Shown here: in pieces, positions 1-9,446 of the stretch
How positions within the stretch are numbered: position 1 is the first letter of the stretch
Layout of the letters: every line of letters begins with the position of its first letter
Source of the DNA: BMS3ABIN04 sp964553325
Lineage (GTDB): Bacteria > Bacteroidota > Ignavibacteria > Ignavibacteriales > Melioribacteraceae
DNA length: 64,000 nucleotides
NCBI GenBank assembly: GCA_964553325.1
Contig: CAZKKI010000023.1
Location: 1-64,000, forward strand
Direction of reading: 5' to 3'
Position numbers and translations under genes: made by a program
Notes under the pieces: model-generated
Database searches by the model: none
What the model saw: only the letters and a program-made list of their open reading frames with translations
What the model was told of the DNA's origin: nothing

Positions 1-1133
1 CTTACGTTATGGTAATCGTTTGTTTTAAATTCGGGAACGTTGTATTTATCGAATGTAGTCCATAGTTTACCGTCGAATTTTAATATGCCTTTACCTTTGC
101 TGTCTTTACCGGTTGCCGCCCATAAATTTCCGTTTTTATCCGTAACAATGTTCAAGAAAGTATTTGTAACCGGACCGTTCGGAGTTAATGTTAATGTATC
201 GGTTTTTGATATTCTCAATATTCCCTTATTTGTTGCAACGATTAAATCGTCGGATAAAAATTCAATACTTCTAAAAGCAATGTCACTCTTTCTAAATATC
301 ACTTGGTCGTAGTTATTTTTCCTTACATGAATCGTATTAAACAGCACGGAATATAGAGTGTCGTTCCTTGTTTTCATATCGTTAACTAAAAAACCGGGAT
401 AGAGATATTCGGTGAAAAGAGTATCCGCTTTTTTATATATGCCTTTTGGCGTTGCGGCAAGTAAGTCGTTTTCGAAAAGAAGCATTTTATTAATTTTCAG
501 ATTTTCACCGGTGTTCGAAAGTAACGGTGTGACGTGCCAGTTTGAGGGTGAAGACAAATTTGAAAAGGGATTAACCGATTCTACAACTCCTTCACTCGTT
601 CCCAAATATATTCGATCTTTTATATAAATGGAATAAACTTGAATCTCCGCTGGAAGGTCGCCGAACTTAATTACGGTTTCCAAAAAAATAAAAGAATTTG
701 CATCAATTAAAGATAATCCGAAATCCGTTGCTACAAATACGGTATCGTTTCTGATTACAATGTCGTTTATTTGCTTTTTACTTTTTTCAGTTTTATAAAT
801 ATCCAATATTTTCAAAATGTTCCCGGTCGAAGGGTCGTATACGTTAATGTAACCCGGAGTTGTACCAATCCAAATTTTTCCGTTATTGTCTTTAGCAATT
901 GCGGTTATAAGATGACTGCTCAAATTTTCCGATTTTGTAAAAGTAAGATAAGTACCGGTATTAAAACTGTAATGATAAATTCCACCGTTTGTAGCCGCCC
1001 AAATTCCGTCGGTTACCGGTACGGTTTCTTTAACATCCAACATATTCGTGTAGTTTTTCCATGTTCCTAAATTCTGTGCAAGCGCAAAAGTGCTTAAGCA
1101 TAAAAATATTAAAGTAATACGAAATAAATGCAT
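1..1133 (-). CDS. Exported beta-propeller protein (two-component-regulator-propeller / PorZ-like), C-terminus cut by window edge
   Basis: Reading the minus strand from an ATG at 1133 gives an uninterrupted frame to base 1, so about 377 residues are visible and the C-terminus is missing. Residues 1-21 form a signal peptide (MHLFRI..., hydrophobic core, ending TFALAQ). The mature part starts with GTWKNYTNM and then shows repeated blades of the form 'D.NGKIWIGT' and 'IWAATNGGI', with further blades near VFVATDFGL, IYLGTSEGV and NLWAATGKD. This is the pattern of two-component-regulator propeller repeats found in PorZ and in many T9SS-exported proteins of this lineage. PorZ is a surface component of T9SS; assignment to PorZ itself is only an inference because the C-terminal domain lies outside the window. 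The TGG-rich blade spacing suggests at least six blades. There is no strong ribosome binding site; the start is chosen from the signal peptide. Confidence 0.8.
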   Translation of the reverse strand, partial: MHLFRITLIFLCLSTFALAQNLGTWKNYTNMLDVKETVPVTDGIWAATNGGIYHYSFNTGTYLTFTKSENLSSHLITAIAKDNNGKIWIGTTPGYINVYDPSTGNILKILDIYKTEKSKKQINDIVIRNDTVFVATDFGLSLIDANSFIFLETVIKFGDLPAEIQVYSIYIKDRIYLGTSEGVVESVNPFSNLSSPSNWHVTPLLSNTGENLKINKMLLFENDLLAATPKGIYKKADTLFTEYLYPGFLVNDMKTRNDTLYSVLFNTIHVRKNNYDQVIFRKSDIAFRSIEFLSDDLIVATNKGILRISKTDTLTLTPNGPVTNTFLNIVTDKNGNLWAATGKDSKGKGILKFDGKLWTTFDKYNVPEFKTNDYHNV

Positions 1134-1246
1134 GCAATATTCCTTTATTTTGGGGTTACGTTCAACAAAAATTATCGAAATATAAGGGTTTTGAACGAAT
1201 AAAATCGTGTAATTTTATTTGCACTTATCATAAAAACAAAATCATA

Positions 1247-2083
1247 TTAAAAATTACAGACAAATTTATTTTTGCCTGCGGCGTTTGTTATTTCGCGTAA
1301 TTTAATCTCGCCGATGTAATATTTTCCGAATCTTTTATCCTCGGTTTCGGTTCTTCCGTGAAAATCGGAACCGCCGGATTGCAGAAGATTGAATTTGCGA
1401 GCAATGTTTGTAAATCTGTTTACATCTTGCTTTTTATGTAACGGGTGAATTACTTCTATTCCGTCCGGATTAAGCGAAATAACTTTATTAAGAGTTTCGG
1501 CATCCAAGATGTACGGATGGGCTATAAATACCAAACCGCCCGCGTTATGGATTAACTTTATTACGGATTTAACGGATACTCTAATTTTCCGTTCGTTAGC
1601 GGGACCTTTATCGTGAATATATTTATTGAACGCTTCGTAAAAGTTTTTTACCAAACCCTTATTAACCAAAGCCGTTGCGATATGCGGACGGCAAATAGGT
1701 GAATTCCCGGAGACTTGTTCAACATCTTCAATTGTAATTTCCAAATCGAACGACCGTAATTTTCTAACTATTTCATAAGCTCTCGTTCGTCTGTCGATTT
1801 TAATTTGATTGAAAAAATAATCTAATTCTTTGTTCTCCAAATCAAAACAATATGCCAAAAGATGAACCTCTTTTTCACCAATATTGGCGCTTATTTCAAC
1901 ACCGTTAATAATTTTAACGTTGTAGTTTTTTTTTACTGCGCTTATTTGAGCATAAGCCGTTATCGTATCGTGATCGGTAAAGCTTATAAAATCCAATCCC
2001 GCCTTTTCAGCCTTCCGTAAAATTTCCTCGGGCGAAAGCCGACCGTCGGAATGGGTTGTATGAATATGTAAATCCGCTCGCAT
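1247..2083 (-). CDS. PHP-domain phosphoesterase (RNase AM / nucleoside bisphosphate phosphatase family)
   Basis: 278 residues. The N-terminus has the PHP metal-binding motif (RADLHIHTTHSDG, residues 2-14) followed by TDHDT near residue 37. Later metal ligands are seen in CRPHIA, FIAHPYI and GSDFHG. That set and length match the YciV/TrpH family, whose characterised members hydrolyse 3',5'-nucleoside bisphosphates and trim 5' ends of RNA. It is cytoplasmic, with no signal peptide or membrane segment. It lies downstream of the divergent gap gene and could share its intergenic region. The precise substrate cannot be read from sequence. Confidence 0.88.
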   Translation of the reverse strand: MRADLHIHTTHSDGRLSPEEILRKAEKAGLDFISFTDHDTITAYAQISAVKKNYNVKIINGVEISANIGEKEVHLLAYCFDLENKELDYFFNQIKIDRRTRAYEIVRKLRSFDLEITIEDVEQVSGNSPICRPHIATALVNKGLVKNFYEAFNKYIHDKGPANERKIRVSVKSVIKLIHNAGGLVFIAHPYILDAETLNKVISLNPDGIEVIHPLHKKQDVNRFTNIARKFNLLQSGGSDFHGRTETEDKRFGKYYIGEIKLREITNAAGKNKFVCNF

Positions 2084-2120
2084 AAATTTTATGGTTTAAA
2101 TTATTAAAAAAAACAAGAAA

Positions 2121-2151
2121 TTGTAATTTAAGGCAATTATAGGTAATTTTT
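2121..2151 (+). promoter_or_regulatory. Candidate promoter for gap (TTG-N20-TAATTTTT)
   Basis: A TTG at 2121-2123 is followed by exactly 20 bases and TAATTTTT at 2144-2151. Compare the Bacteroidota primary-sigma consensus, TTTG about 19-20 bases before TAnnTTTG. The expected transcript would start near 2155 and carry a leader of about 40 bases including the strong AAGGAG site before the ATG at 2194. This is a pattern match only. Confidence 0.35.
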
Positions 2152-2193
2152 CATATAAAATTCAGACAAATTAATCAAAAAAAGGAGAATAAA

Positions 2194-3186
2194 ATGGCTA
2201 TAAAAATCGGAATTAACGGCTTCGGGCGAATCGGTCGTTTGGTGTTCAGAAGATGTAAAGAGTTGGGCGGATTTGATTTTGTCGGAATTAACGATTTAAC
2301 CGATGCAAAGACATTGGGACACTTGTTAAAATACGATTCCGTTCACGGAAAATACAACGGGGAAGTGATTGTTGAAGGCGATACTTTAATTGTTGACGGA
2401 GACAGAATTAAAGTTACTGCGGAACGAGATCCCGCGCAACTTAATTGGGGTGAATTAGGTGCCGATATTGTTATTGAATCGACCGGCGTTTTCCGAACAA
2501 AAGAAGCTTGCATGAAACACATCGAAGCAGGAGCGAAAAAGGTTGTTCTTACGGTTCCACCGAAAGGCGATGTTGATGCAACGGTTGTTCTCGGTGTTAA
2601 CGACGAAATTTTAACCGGTAACGAGCAAGTTATCTCGAATGCTTCATGCACAACAAACTGTTTGGCTCCTATGGTTAAAGTCTTAAACGACTCTTTCGGA
2701 TTGGATAAAGGATTTATGACTACCGTACATTCTTATACCAACGATCAAAGATTGTTGGATTTACCGCACAAAGATTTAAGAAGAGCAAGATCAGCTGCAG
2801 TTTCAATTATTCCTACAACTACCGGTGCAGCAAAAACGGTAGGAAAAGTATTAACGGATTTAGCCGGAAAATTGGACGGAATGGCAATTAGAGTCCCCAC
2901 TCCCGACGGTTCAATTACCGATTTGGTAGCCACATTAAATAAGGAAGTGACCGCAGAAGAAGTTAATGCGGCAATGAAAGCAGCTGCAGAAGGTCCGTTA
3001 AAAGGAATAATGGAATATTCGGAAGAGCCGTTGGTTTCCGCCGATATAGTCGGAAATCCTCATTCGGTAATTTTCGATGCTCTTTCTACAATGGCGAATG
3101 GTAACCTTGTTAAAGTTGTAGGTTGGTACGATAACGAATGGGGTTATTCATGCAGAGTAGTGGATTTGGTTAAAAAGATTGCATAA
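2194..3186 (+). CDS. gap: Glyceraldehyde-3-phosphate dehydrogenase, type I
   Basis: 330 residues, the normal length. It catalyses NAD-dependent oxidation and phosphorylation of glyceraldehyde 3-phosphate in glycolysis and the reverse step in gluconeogenesis. The Rossmann motif INGFGRIGRL lies at residues 7-16. Asp34 is at the position that binds the adenosine ribose of NAD, favouring NAD over NADP. The catalytic pair is Cys152 (in SNASCTTN) and His179 (in VHSYTNDQ). The C-terminal WYDNEWGYS signature is intact. The start has a strong AAGGAG ribosome site. An intrinsic terminator follows directly, and pgk comes next on the same strand, so gap is probably transcribed mainly alone with some readthrough. 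Confidence 0.97.
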   Translation: MAIKIGINGFGRIGRLVFRRCKELGGFDFVGINDLTDAKTLGHLLKYDSVHGKYNGEVIVEGDTLIVDGDRIKVTAERDPAQLNWGELGADIVIESTGVFRTKEACMKHIEAGAKKVVLTVPPKGDVDATVVLGVNDEILTGNEQVISNASCTTNCLAPMVKVLNDSFGLDKGFMTTVHSYTNDQRLLDLPHKDLRRARSAAVSIIPTTTGAAKTVGKVLTDLAGKLDGMAIRVPTPDGSITDLVATLNKEVTAEEVNAAMKAAAEGPLKGIMEYSEEPLVSADIVGNPHSVIFDALSTMANGNLVKVVGWYDNEWGYSCRVVDLVKKIA

Positions 3187-3208
3187 TTCAAAATAGATTA
3201 TCTCAAAA

Positions 3209-3236
3209 AGGCGCAGCTTTCCTGCGTCTTTTTTTT
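3209..3236 (+). terminator. Intrinsic terminator after gap
   Basis: An 8-pair stem (AGGCGCAG / CTGCGTCT, one G-T wobble) with a 5-base loop is followed by an uninterrupted run of Ts ending at 3236. It sits 22 bases after the gap stop and upstream of the pgk ribosome site, so it separates or attenuates the two glycolytic genes. Confidence 0.85.
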
Positions 3237-3267
3237 AATTTGGCAATCGTAATTACCGGAGGAAAAA

Positions 3268-4470
3268 GTGAGAAAATTATTTATTGAAGATTTAAACCTT
3301 AAAGGAAAACGTGTTTTGGTCCGTGTGGATTTTAATGTGCCTTTGGATGAAAATCAAAATATCACGGACGATATTAGAATTGTAAGCGCATTACCCACGA
3401 TTAAGAAAATAATTCACGACGGCGGAAAAGCAATTTTAATGAGTCATCTCGGAAGACCAAAAGGCGAACGAATTGAGAAATTCAGTCTGAAACCGGTTGC
3501 CGCAAGATTAAGCGAACTATTGAATCAAGAAGTAAAATTTGCCCCGGATTGTATCGGCGATGAAGTAAAAAAAATAGTAAATGAAATGAAAGACGGGGAC
3601 GTTGTACTGTTGGAAAATTTAAGATTTCATTCCGGCGAAACCAAAAACGATCCCGAATTTGCAAAACAACTTGCGGAATTGGGAGAAGTTTATGTTAACG
3701 ATGCATTTGGAACAGCACACCGTGCCCATGCTTCGACGGAAGGAGTTACAAAATATATAAAACAGTGTGCCGCGGGATATTTAATGCAGAAGGAAATCGA
3801 ATTTTTAGGAAATGCTGTGAACAAACCGGTGAGACCTTTCACCGCCATTTTGGGCGGAGCAAAAATTTCCGGAAAAATCGATGTGATTAAAAGTTTGTTC
3901 CAAAAAGTCGATAGTTTAATCATCGGCGGCGGAATGGCGTTTACTTTCTTCAAAGCAATGGGTTATGAAATAGGGAAGTCTTTGTTAGAAGAAGAAAAAA
4001 TTGAATTGGCAAAAGAAATTTTGGAAAAAGCCGAACGTACTAAAATGAGTTTTTTACTTCCCATGGACGTCGTAGTGGCAAGCGAATTCAGTAACGATTC
4101 CGAACAGGAAATTGTTGATGTGGAAAATATTCCGCCCGATAAAATGGGACTGGATATCGGTCCTCAATCGGTTAACCTTTTTAAGAAGGTTATAATGAAC
4201 AGCAAAACGGTTGTATGGAACGGTCCGATGGGAGTTTTCGAATTCGATAATTTTGCCAAAGGAACATTTGCTATTGCGGAAGCTTTAGCCGAAGCTACTG
4301 AAAACGGTGCAATAACAATTATCGGAGGAGGGGATTCGGCCGCGGCAATTAAAAAAGCGGGATTAAGCGATAAAGTTACACACGTTTCTACCGGCGGCGG
4401 GGCTTCGCTCGAATTTCTCGAAGGTAAATCGCTTCCCGGTATTGCAGCTTTAACGGATGTTGAGGATTAG
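3268..4470 (+). CDS. pgk: Phosphoglycerate kinase
   Basis: 400 residues, GTG start preceded by a good CCGGAGG site. It transfers the acyl phosphate of 1,3-bisphosphoglycerate to ADP. The N-terminal domain carries RVDFNVPLD (about residues 19-27) and SHLGRPKG, which bind the sugar phosphate. The C-terminal nucleotide domain carries the GGAKISGKI region, WNGPMGVFE and the glycine-rich GGGDSAAA. The C-terminal STGGGASLEFLEGK is intact. The gene follows gap in reaction order, the common arrangement. Nothing unusual is seen. Confidence 0.97.
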   Translation: MRKLFIEDLNLKGKRVLVRVDFNVPLDENQNITDDIRIVSALPTIKKIIHDGGKAILMSHLGRPKGERIEKFSLKPVAARLSELLNQEVKFAPDCIGDEVKKIVNEMKDGDVVLLENLRFHSGETKNDPEFAKQLAELGEVYVNDAFGTAHRAHASTEGVTKYIKQCAAGYLMQKEIEFLGNAVNKPVRPFTAILGGAKISGKIDVIKSLFQKVDSLIIGGGMAFTFFKAMGYEIGKSLLEEEKIELAKEILEKAERTKMSFLLPMDVVVASEFSNDSEQEIVDVENIPPDKMGLDIGPQSVNLFKKVIMNSKTVVWNGPMGVFEFDNFAKGTFAIAEALAEATENGAITIIGGGDSAAAIKKAGLSDKVTHVSTGGGASLEFLEGKSLPGIAALTDVED

Positions 4471-4569
4471 TTTTAACTCTGAACTTAAAGCTGTTCCGGT
4501 TGTAAAAGAAAAAGGAGTGTGTTTTTTCATAAAAAATATTAAATTGAATTAAAAATTAAGGTAAGTTAA

Positions 4570-5472
4570 ATGTCATACGGCGATAGACAATATTATTACA
4601 GACCAACGGGATTCGGAAGTTTCAGTTTTTTCCCTCCGGTAATTAAAAGTTTACTTATTATTAACGTAGGGGTGTTTTTTTTAACAATTATTGCGGACAA
4701 TATTGTAATAGGTAATACATTATTAGGCGATTTAATCGTCTATTACTTCGGATTGATTCCGTTTAGTCATCCTGTATTGTCTTTTTATCCTTGGCAATTG
4801 ATAACCTATCAATTTTTGCATGCAAATTTTTCCCATTTGTTTTTCAATATGTTTATGCTGTGGATGTTCGGAATGGAAATTGAAAATTTAATGGGGTCAA
4901 GTAAGTTTTTGATTTTCTATCTTGCTTCGGGAGTAGGCGGCGGAGTGTTGCAATTATTTTTCGGCGGCGGAGCTCCCACAATCGGTGCTTCCGGATCGGT
5001 ATTCGGAGTTATGGTTGCTTTTGCAATGTATTTCCCGAATAGACCGATCTATCTTTATTTTTTAATTCCAGTAAGAGCAAAATATTTAATTATGTTCCTC
5101 GTTGTGTTTGAATTTTTATCGATTGGTGATACAAGCTTTGTTGCGCACGTTGTACATTTCGGTGGCGCCGTTACCGCATTCTTTTTTATTTTGCTCGACA
5201 GAAGATACAGACTTGATTTTTCGAAGTTTACAAATATGTTTTCAGGTCCGAAGGTTTACAAACCTAAAACACCGAGACGGCCAAGAAGCGCTTATCCGGT
5301 TTACGACGACGACGTGCAGGAAGTCGATTTTTACGAAATAGGTGAAGAGCGGAGAAGAAAACCCACTCAAGAGGAAATTGACAGAATACTCGATAAAATC
5401 AGTCAGAGCGGCTACCAAAATTTAACCGACGAAGAAAAACGAATACTTTTTGAAGCCAGCAAACGTGATTAA
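4570..5472 (+). CDS. Rhomboid family intramembrane serine protease
   Basis: 300 residues. About six hydrophobic segments occupy residues 20-215. The catalytic serine is Ser141 in GASGS and the catalytic histidine is His196 in HVVHFGG; the conserved HxxxN-type segment is seen as HANFSHLFFNM. Rhomboids cut membrane-protein substrates within the bilayer. A charged C-terminal tail of roughly 80 residues ends in a short helical module (EEIDRILDKISQSG...LTDEEKRILFEAS) that is often found on rhomboids of the Bacteroidota/Ignavibacteria group (DUF6576-like). The stop overlaps the preferred start of the next gene. The substrate is unknown. Confidence 0.92.
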   Translation: MSYGDRQYYYRPTGFGSFSFFPPVIKSLLIINVGVFFLTIIADNIVIGNTLLGDLIVYYFGLIPFSHPVLSFYPWQLITYQFLHANFSHLFFNMFMLWMFGMEIENLMGSSKFLIFYLASGVGGGVLQLFFGGGAPTIGASGSVFGVMVAFAMYFPNRPIYLYFLIPVRAKYLIMFLVVFEFLSIGDTSFVAHVVHFGGAVTAFFFILLDRRYRLDFSKFTNMFSGPKVYKPKTPRRPRSAYPVYDDDVQEVDFYEIGEERRRKPTQEEIDRILDKISQSGYQNLTDEEKRILFEASKRD

Positions 5473-5809
5473 AAAAATTTTTATCTCATCGGTACTTTGT
5501 GTAAGTTTGATTGGGGGACTAAAATGTCAACCGGAAGATTCGAACTTACCGGTGGAAAAAGTTGCTAAAGTATATGTCGATCTTCTCGTTGCAAAAGAAC
5601 TTCACAGGAATAACCCCGATACGATTGATGTTTTGGAAAAAGAAATTTTTGAGAAATATTCCATCGACAGCGCTTTTTACAAAACCGCAATTGAGAATTT
5701 TAAAGACGATAAAAAAAAATGGGATAAGTTCTTCGCGGTCGCTAAAAATTATTTGGACAGCCTTAGAAACGAATTGACGAAGTCCGATTCGGTAAAAAAA
5801 ATACGTTGA
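5465..5809 (+). CDS. Small exported protein of unknown function (DUF4296-like)
   Basis: 114 residues from a GTG at 5465, which gives a clean signal sequence (MIKKIFISSVLCVSL). A TTG at 5450 in the same frame would add five residues that do not improve it. The start overlaps the rhomboid stop by 8 bases, so translation is probably coupled. After a Cys near residue 21 (GGLKCQ, not a canonical lipobox because Lys precedes the Cys) the mature part is helical and charged (KVAKVYVDLLVAKEL, EKEIFEKYSID, FYKTAIENFK). This shape resembles the DUF4296 family of small Bacteroidota lipoproteins. Function is unknown. It converges on recQ with a 2-base gap. Confidence 0.7.
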   Translation: MIKKIFISSVLCVSLIGGLKCQPEDSNLPVEKVAKVYVDLLVAKELHRNNPDTIDVLEKEIFEKYSIDSAFYKTAIENFKDDKKKWDKFFAVAKNYLDSLRNELTKSDSVKKIR

Positions 5810-5811
5810 AT

Positions 5812-8409
5812 TTATTGCTCTTCCAATGCGTTTCTAACCCGCATTGCGGTTAAGAATAAACGGATTTTTGCATAACTTATCGAACCCGGTAAATTTTGTT
5901 TTAAATCTTTTATTTCGGTTATACCGGATTTTAACATTTTTTCCATTTGCTCCAATTCTTTCGAATCGAATAAAGTTGCATAATCAATTTCCGGTTCGAA
6001 TTCCAGAATCGATTCAATTTGTAAAGAAACAAGGGAGAGCGGAAGTTTTTGAATTTTCGCGATATCATCGAGCGTGTAACCTTTGCCTATCAATTCGTAT
6101 GTCCGTAAAAGATTATCTGGCAATTTCGATTTTATCTTTTTCTCTTTCTTTTCATTTTGAATATGATCGTTAATTATCAAAAGAAAATCTTCGCCGACTT
6201 TATTATACATCCGGTTTGTAAATCCTTTTATTGCGAGCAACCTCGAAGGTGTAACCGGTTTTTGTTTTGCAATTTCTTTTAAAAGATTATCCGGACAAAT
6301 TAATGCGGAAGACTGACCGTATTTTTGTGCCGTGAGTTTTCTTTGTTCCCTCAACTTGTTAAAAAGTATAAGATGTTGTTCGTAATCTCCCGAGCCGGCA
6401 ATATTTTCGACGGTTGTATTTTCTTCGTCGAACAAGTATGAATCGCTCGAAACCAAAACGTCGTTGTCTTTAACAATTTTATGAGTGTCGATTAATTCCG
6501 AAAGCGCATCTTCGATTTCCTGTTTCGAGTAATGTGCGCATCTTCCGAAGGTTGAAAATTTACGGGCGCCGGATAATTCCGTTTTACCGGTTAAAATTGG
6601 CAAGAGTCTGTTTTTTTTCAACCTCCCGTCGCTTTCCCGCAATGTTTGTACGATTGCTTCTTTAATAAAATCGGTTAATATTCCGGTTTGATGATTAATG
6701 TTTAAACAATTATCGCATTTTCCGCATTTATAGTTCGTGGTTTCCTCGCCGAAATAATCGAGTATGTATTTGAACCGGCAATCCTTTGTGTGGACGTAAT
6801 TAATCATCGCGTCCAACTTATCCAATTCGAACTCGCGCATTCGATTTATTTTTTTATAATCGATTCTCAAATTTTGTGAAAGAACACGTTCGGTTGTAAG
6901 TTGTACACTAGAGTAACCCGACGGTTTTTCGTAAGATAAAAGTCCGATTGAATCGAGGAATTCAAGATTTTCGATTAGTTGTTTTTCCTGAATTTTTAAA
7001 AGTTGGGTGAATTGTAAAATGTTTATTTTGGTCGGATTTCTGAAAACAGTTTCACCTAAATCGCGCACAATCAATAAAATCAAGTCTTTCAGAAGATTGT
7101 TGTGTAAAGAATCGATATATTTCCGCAAATCGGTTTTATCGTATAAAATTTTAACATAGTGGTTTTGTTCGTAATCCGAATTGTGCTTAATGTAACCGGC
7201 TTCTTCCAAAATACTTAAAGCCGAACTAAGCAAACCGCGCGAAATTTTTTCGTTGCGCATAATTTTCATAAAATTTTTATCAACCGGTATTTTTTTGTCG
7301 GTTATAGAATTCACTGCGATTTTTGCGCTATTTGCCAAGGCGTCGTAAACAAAGCGTATTTGTTCTTTAGTCGGATGCGAGTTCTTTATGAAATGTTCTT
7401 GAATCGAAATGTCTTTGTTATCGAACAAAAGAAAAGTTTCCGATGCGTTTCCGTCTCTACCCGCTCTGCCGAATTCCTGGTAGAAATTTTCAATTGTACC
7501 GGGTATGTCGTAATGAATAACGGAGCGAACATCTTTTTTATCAATTCCCATTCCGAAAGCGCTTGTTGCAACAATTATGTTTGCACGACCGCTCAGAAAA
7601 TCGTCTTGAATTACTCTGCGTAATTCCGGAGTTAAACCGGCATGATAAAACCGGCAATCGATTTTATTGTAACGTAGAAAATCCGCCACGGCTTCGGTTT
7701 TTTTTCTGGTGGCCGTATAAATAATTGCCGGAAGGTTTTTCCGTTTTAGAATTTTTAATAGTTGATCCCTTTTTCTATGCGTTTTAATCACATTCAAACC
7801 GATGTTTTCCCGCTCGAAACCGTAAACGAAAACTTTTGCTTCGTTCATTTCGAGTTGTGAAATTATATCGTTCCTTACTACTGGCGTGGCTGTCGCCGTA
7901 AAAGCTGAAATGTTCGGAAATCCGATATAGTTTTTGAAAAAGCTTATCTTACGGTAACTCGGGCGGAAATTATGTCCCCATTCGCTTATGCAATGGGCTT
8001 CGTCGATGAACAAATATTCCGGATTCAGCGCTTTAATTCTTTTAACGAATTCTATATTCTCCAATTTCTCGGGGGAAATGTAAAGCAACTTAATTTCTTT
8101 GCGCAATATTTCGTTAAAAACTTGTTCGGTTTCTTTGTAATCCAACGAACTGTTAATAAAACCTGCTATTTTTTTCTTTTTGTTTAGAACGTCCACTTGA
8201 TTTTTCATTAAAGAAATCAAGGGAGAAATTACAATGGAAAAATTTTCAGAAAGTAGAGCGGGTATTTGATAGCAAAGCGATTTGCCCGCACCGGTAGGCA
8301 TTACCGCCAAAACATCCTTCCCGTTTATAATTGCCGTAATTATTTCTTTTTGACCGGGTCTAAACGACTCGTAACCGAAATTTTCAAATAAAATATTTTC
8401 TAAATGCAT
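5812..8409 (-). CDS. recQ: RecQ-family ATP-dependent DNA helicase
   Basis: 865 residues, longer than the roughly 610 of E. coli RecQ. It unwinds DNA 3' to 5' in recombination and fork repair. The helicase core has FRPGQ at 16-20, Walker A GAGKS at 40-44 and DEAH at 136-139. Motif VI is seen as QEFGRAGRDG. A zinc-binding region follows near residues 541-568 (Cys, 17 residues, then CGKCDNC). The winged-helix RQC segment comes next, then an HRDC domain around 673-745 (LREQRKLTAQ...RLLAIKGF). The extra C-terminus (about 770-865) looks like the helix-turn-helix HTH_40 extension found on RecQ proteins of this lineage. It is divergent from the ABC genes. Confidence 0.95.
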   Translation of the reverse strand: MHLENILFENFGYESFRPGQKEIITAIINGKDVLAVMPTGAGKSLCYQIPALLSENFSIVISPLISLMKNQVDVLNKKKKIAGFINSSLDYKETEQVFNEILRKEIKLLYISPEKLENIEFVKRIKALNPEYLFIDEAHCISEWGHNFRPSYRKISFFKNYIGFPNISAFTATATPVVRNDIISQLEMNEAKVFVYGFERENIGLNVIKTHRKRDQLLKILKRKNLPAIIYTATRKKTEAVADFLRYNKIDCRFYHAGLTPELRRVIQDDFLSGRANIIVATSAFGMGIDKKDVRSVIHYDIPGTIENFYQEFGRAGRDGNASETFLLFDNKDISIQEHFIKNSHPTKEQIRFVYDALANSAKIAVNSITDKKIPVDKNFMKIMRNEKISRGLLSSALSILEEAGYIKHNSDYEQNHYVKILYDKTDLRKYIDSLHNNLLKDLILLIVRDLGETVFRNPTKINILQFTQLLKIQEKQLIENLEFLDSIGLLSYEKPSGYSSVQLTTERVLSQNLRIDYKKINRMREFELDKLDAMINYVHTKDCRFKYILDYFGEETTNYKCGKCDNCLNINHQTGILTDFIKEAIVQTLRESDGRLKKNRLLPILTGKTELSGARKFSTFGRCAHYSKQEIEDALSELIDTHKIVKDNDVLVSSDSYLFDEENTTVENIAGSGDYEQHLILFNKLREQRKLTAQKYGQSSALICPDNLLKEIAKQKPVTPSRLLAIKGFTNRMYNKVGEDFLLIINDHIQNEKKEKKIKSKLPDNLLRTYELIGKGYTLDDIAKIQKLPLSLVSLQIESILEFEPEIDYATLFDSKELEQMEKMLKSGITEIKDLKQNLPGSISYAKIRLFLTAMRVRNALEEQ

Positions 8410-8522
8410 ACCGGTATATTTCGAAGGCGAAAATGTTAAATTTTGTTAATTATAACTATTTGGGTATTTTGATTTTCCTAATTTACAAAAATTATCTTTG
8501 CGTTTTCCTAATACAATTTAAT

Positions 8523-9437
8523 ATGATTTCCGTTGAAATAAAAAATATTAGTAAAGTTTTCAAGTCCAAATTCGGCAAAGCAAACATTACGGCACTTAAC
8601 AATTTTTCGTTAACGGTACAGTCCGGAACGATATTCGGGTTGCTGGGTCCGAACGGGGCTGGAAAAACAACGTTAATTAAAATTCTTCTCGGTTCGGTTT
8701 ATCCGACATCGGGCAGCGCAAAGATTTTGAACAAAGATATTTCGGATTACAAAGTTCGCTCGCAAATCGGTTATCTGCCCGAAAATCATAAGTTTCCGCC
8801 TTTTCTTACCGGCGAAGGGGTTTTGAAGTTGTTTGCGGAATTAAAAGGAATTAAGGATAATAATTTAAAATTGAAAATCGATGAATTGCTGGATTTGGTC
8901 GGGATGCTTAAATGGAAAAATGTAAAAGTGAAAAAATATTCGAAAGGTATGATGCAAAGATTGGGTTTGGCGCAAGCTTTGGTTAACGATCCGGAATTGA
9001 TTTTTTTAGATGAACCGACCGACGGAATTGATCCTATCGGCAGAAAAGAAATAAGGGATATCTTAATTTCGTTGAAAGATAAAGGTAAAACGATTTTCCT
9101 CAACAGTCATCTTCTTTCGGAAGTGGAATTGGTTTGCGATAGAATTGCAATGTTGGACAAAGGGAATTTAATCCGTGAAGGAACGGTACACGAACTTACG
9201 ACTTCAAAAAAAATTTATACTTTGCAAGTCGATAAAGAATTACCGGCGGATTTATTTGAAGCGGAAATCAAACATTTGGAAAATTCGATTTACCGGGTTC
9301 ACGTTAATGATTTGACGGAGCTTAATTCAATCATCGACGTAATTCGCGCAAAAGGAATAAATATTATTGCCGTAAATCCGCAAAAAACATCTTTGGAAGA
9401 TTCGTTTATTTCAATTATCGGCGATGCTAAAAATTAA
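8523..9437 (+). CDS. ABC transporter ATP-binding protein
   Basis: 304 residues from the ATG at 8523. An in-frame upstream ATG at 8433 would add a hydrophobic, unlikely 30-residue leader. Walker A is GPNGAGKTT, the signature is YSKGMMQRLG, Walker B is LIFLDEPTDGID and the switch His is in LNSHLL. The C-terminal 80 residues form the accessory domain seen in ABC-2 type exporter ATPases (CcmA/YadG-like). With the next gene, 9 bases downstream, it forms a two-gene export system at the inner membrane. The cargo cannot be deduced; candidates include lipid, polysaccharide or drug substrates. Confidence 0.93.
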   Translation: MISVEIKNISKVFKSKFGKANITALNNFSLTVQSGTIFGLLGPNGAGKTTLIKILLGSVYPTSGSAKILNKDISDYKVRSQIGYLPENHKFPPFLTGEGVLKLFAELKGIKDNNLKLKIDELLDLVGMLKWKNVKVKKYSKGMMQRLGLAQALVNDPELIFLDEPTDGIDPIGRKEIRDILISLKDKGKTIFLNSHLLSEVELVCDRIAMLDKGNLIREGTVHELTTSKKIYTLQVDKELPADLFEAEIKHLENSIYRVHVNDLTELNSIIDVIRAKGINIIAVNPQKTSLEDSFISIIGDAKN

Positions 9438-9446
9438 ACGTTATTT

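Noticed and set aside
40..1070. Plus-strand open frames at the window start
   Set aside because: They lie opposite the continuous minus-strand propeller gene with signal peptide and blade repeats, so they are shadows.
8433..8522. Longer N-terminus of the ABC ATPase
   Set aside because: It adds a hydrophobic stretch not found in this family; the ATG at 8523 starts the usual MISVEIKNISK.
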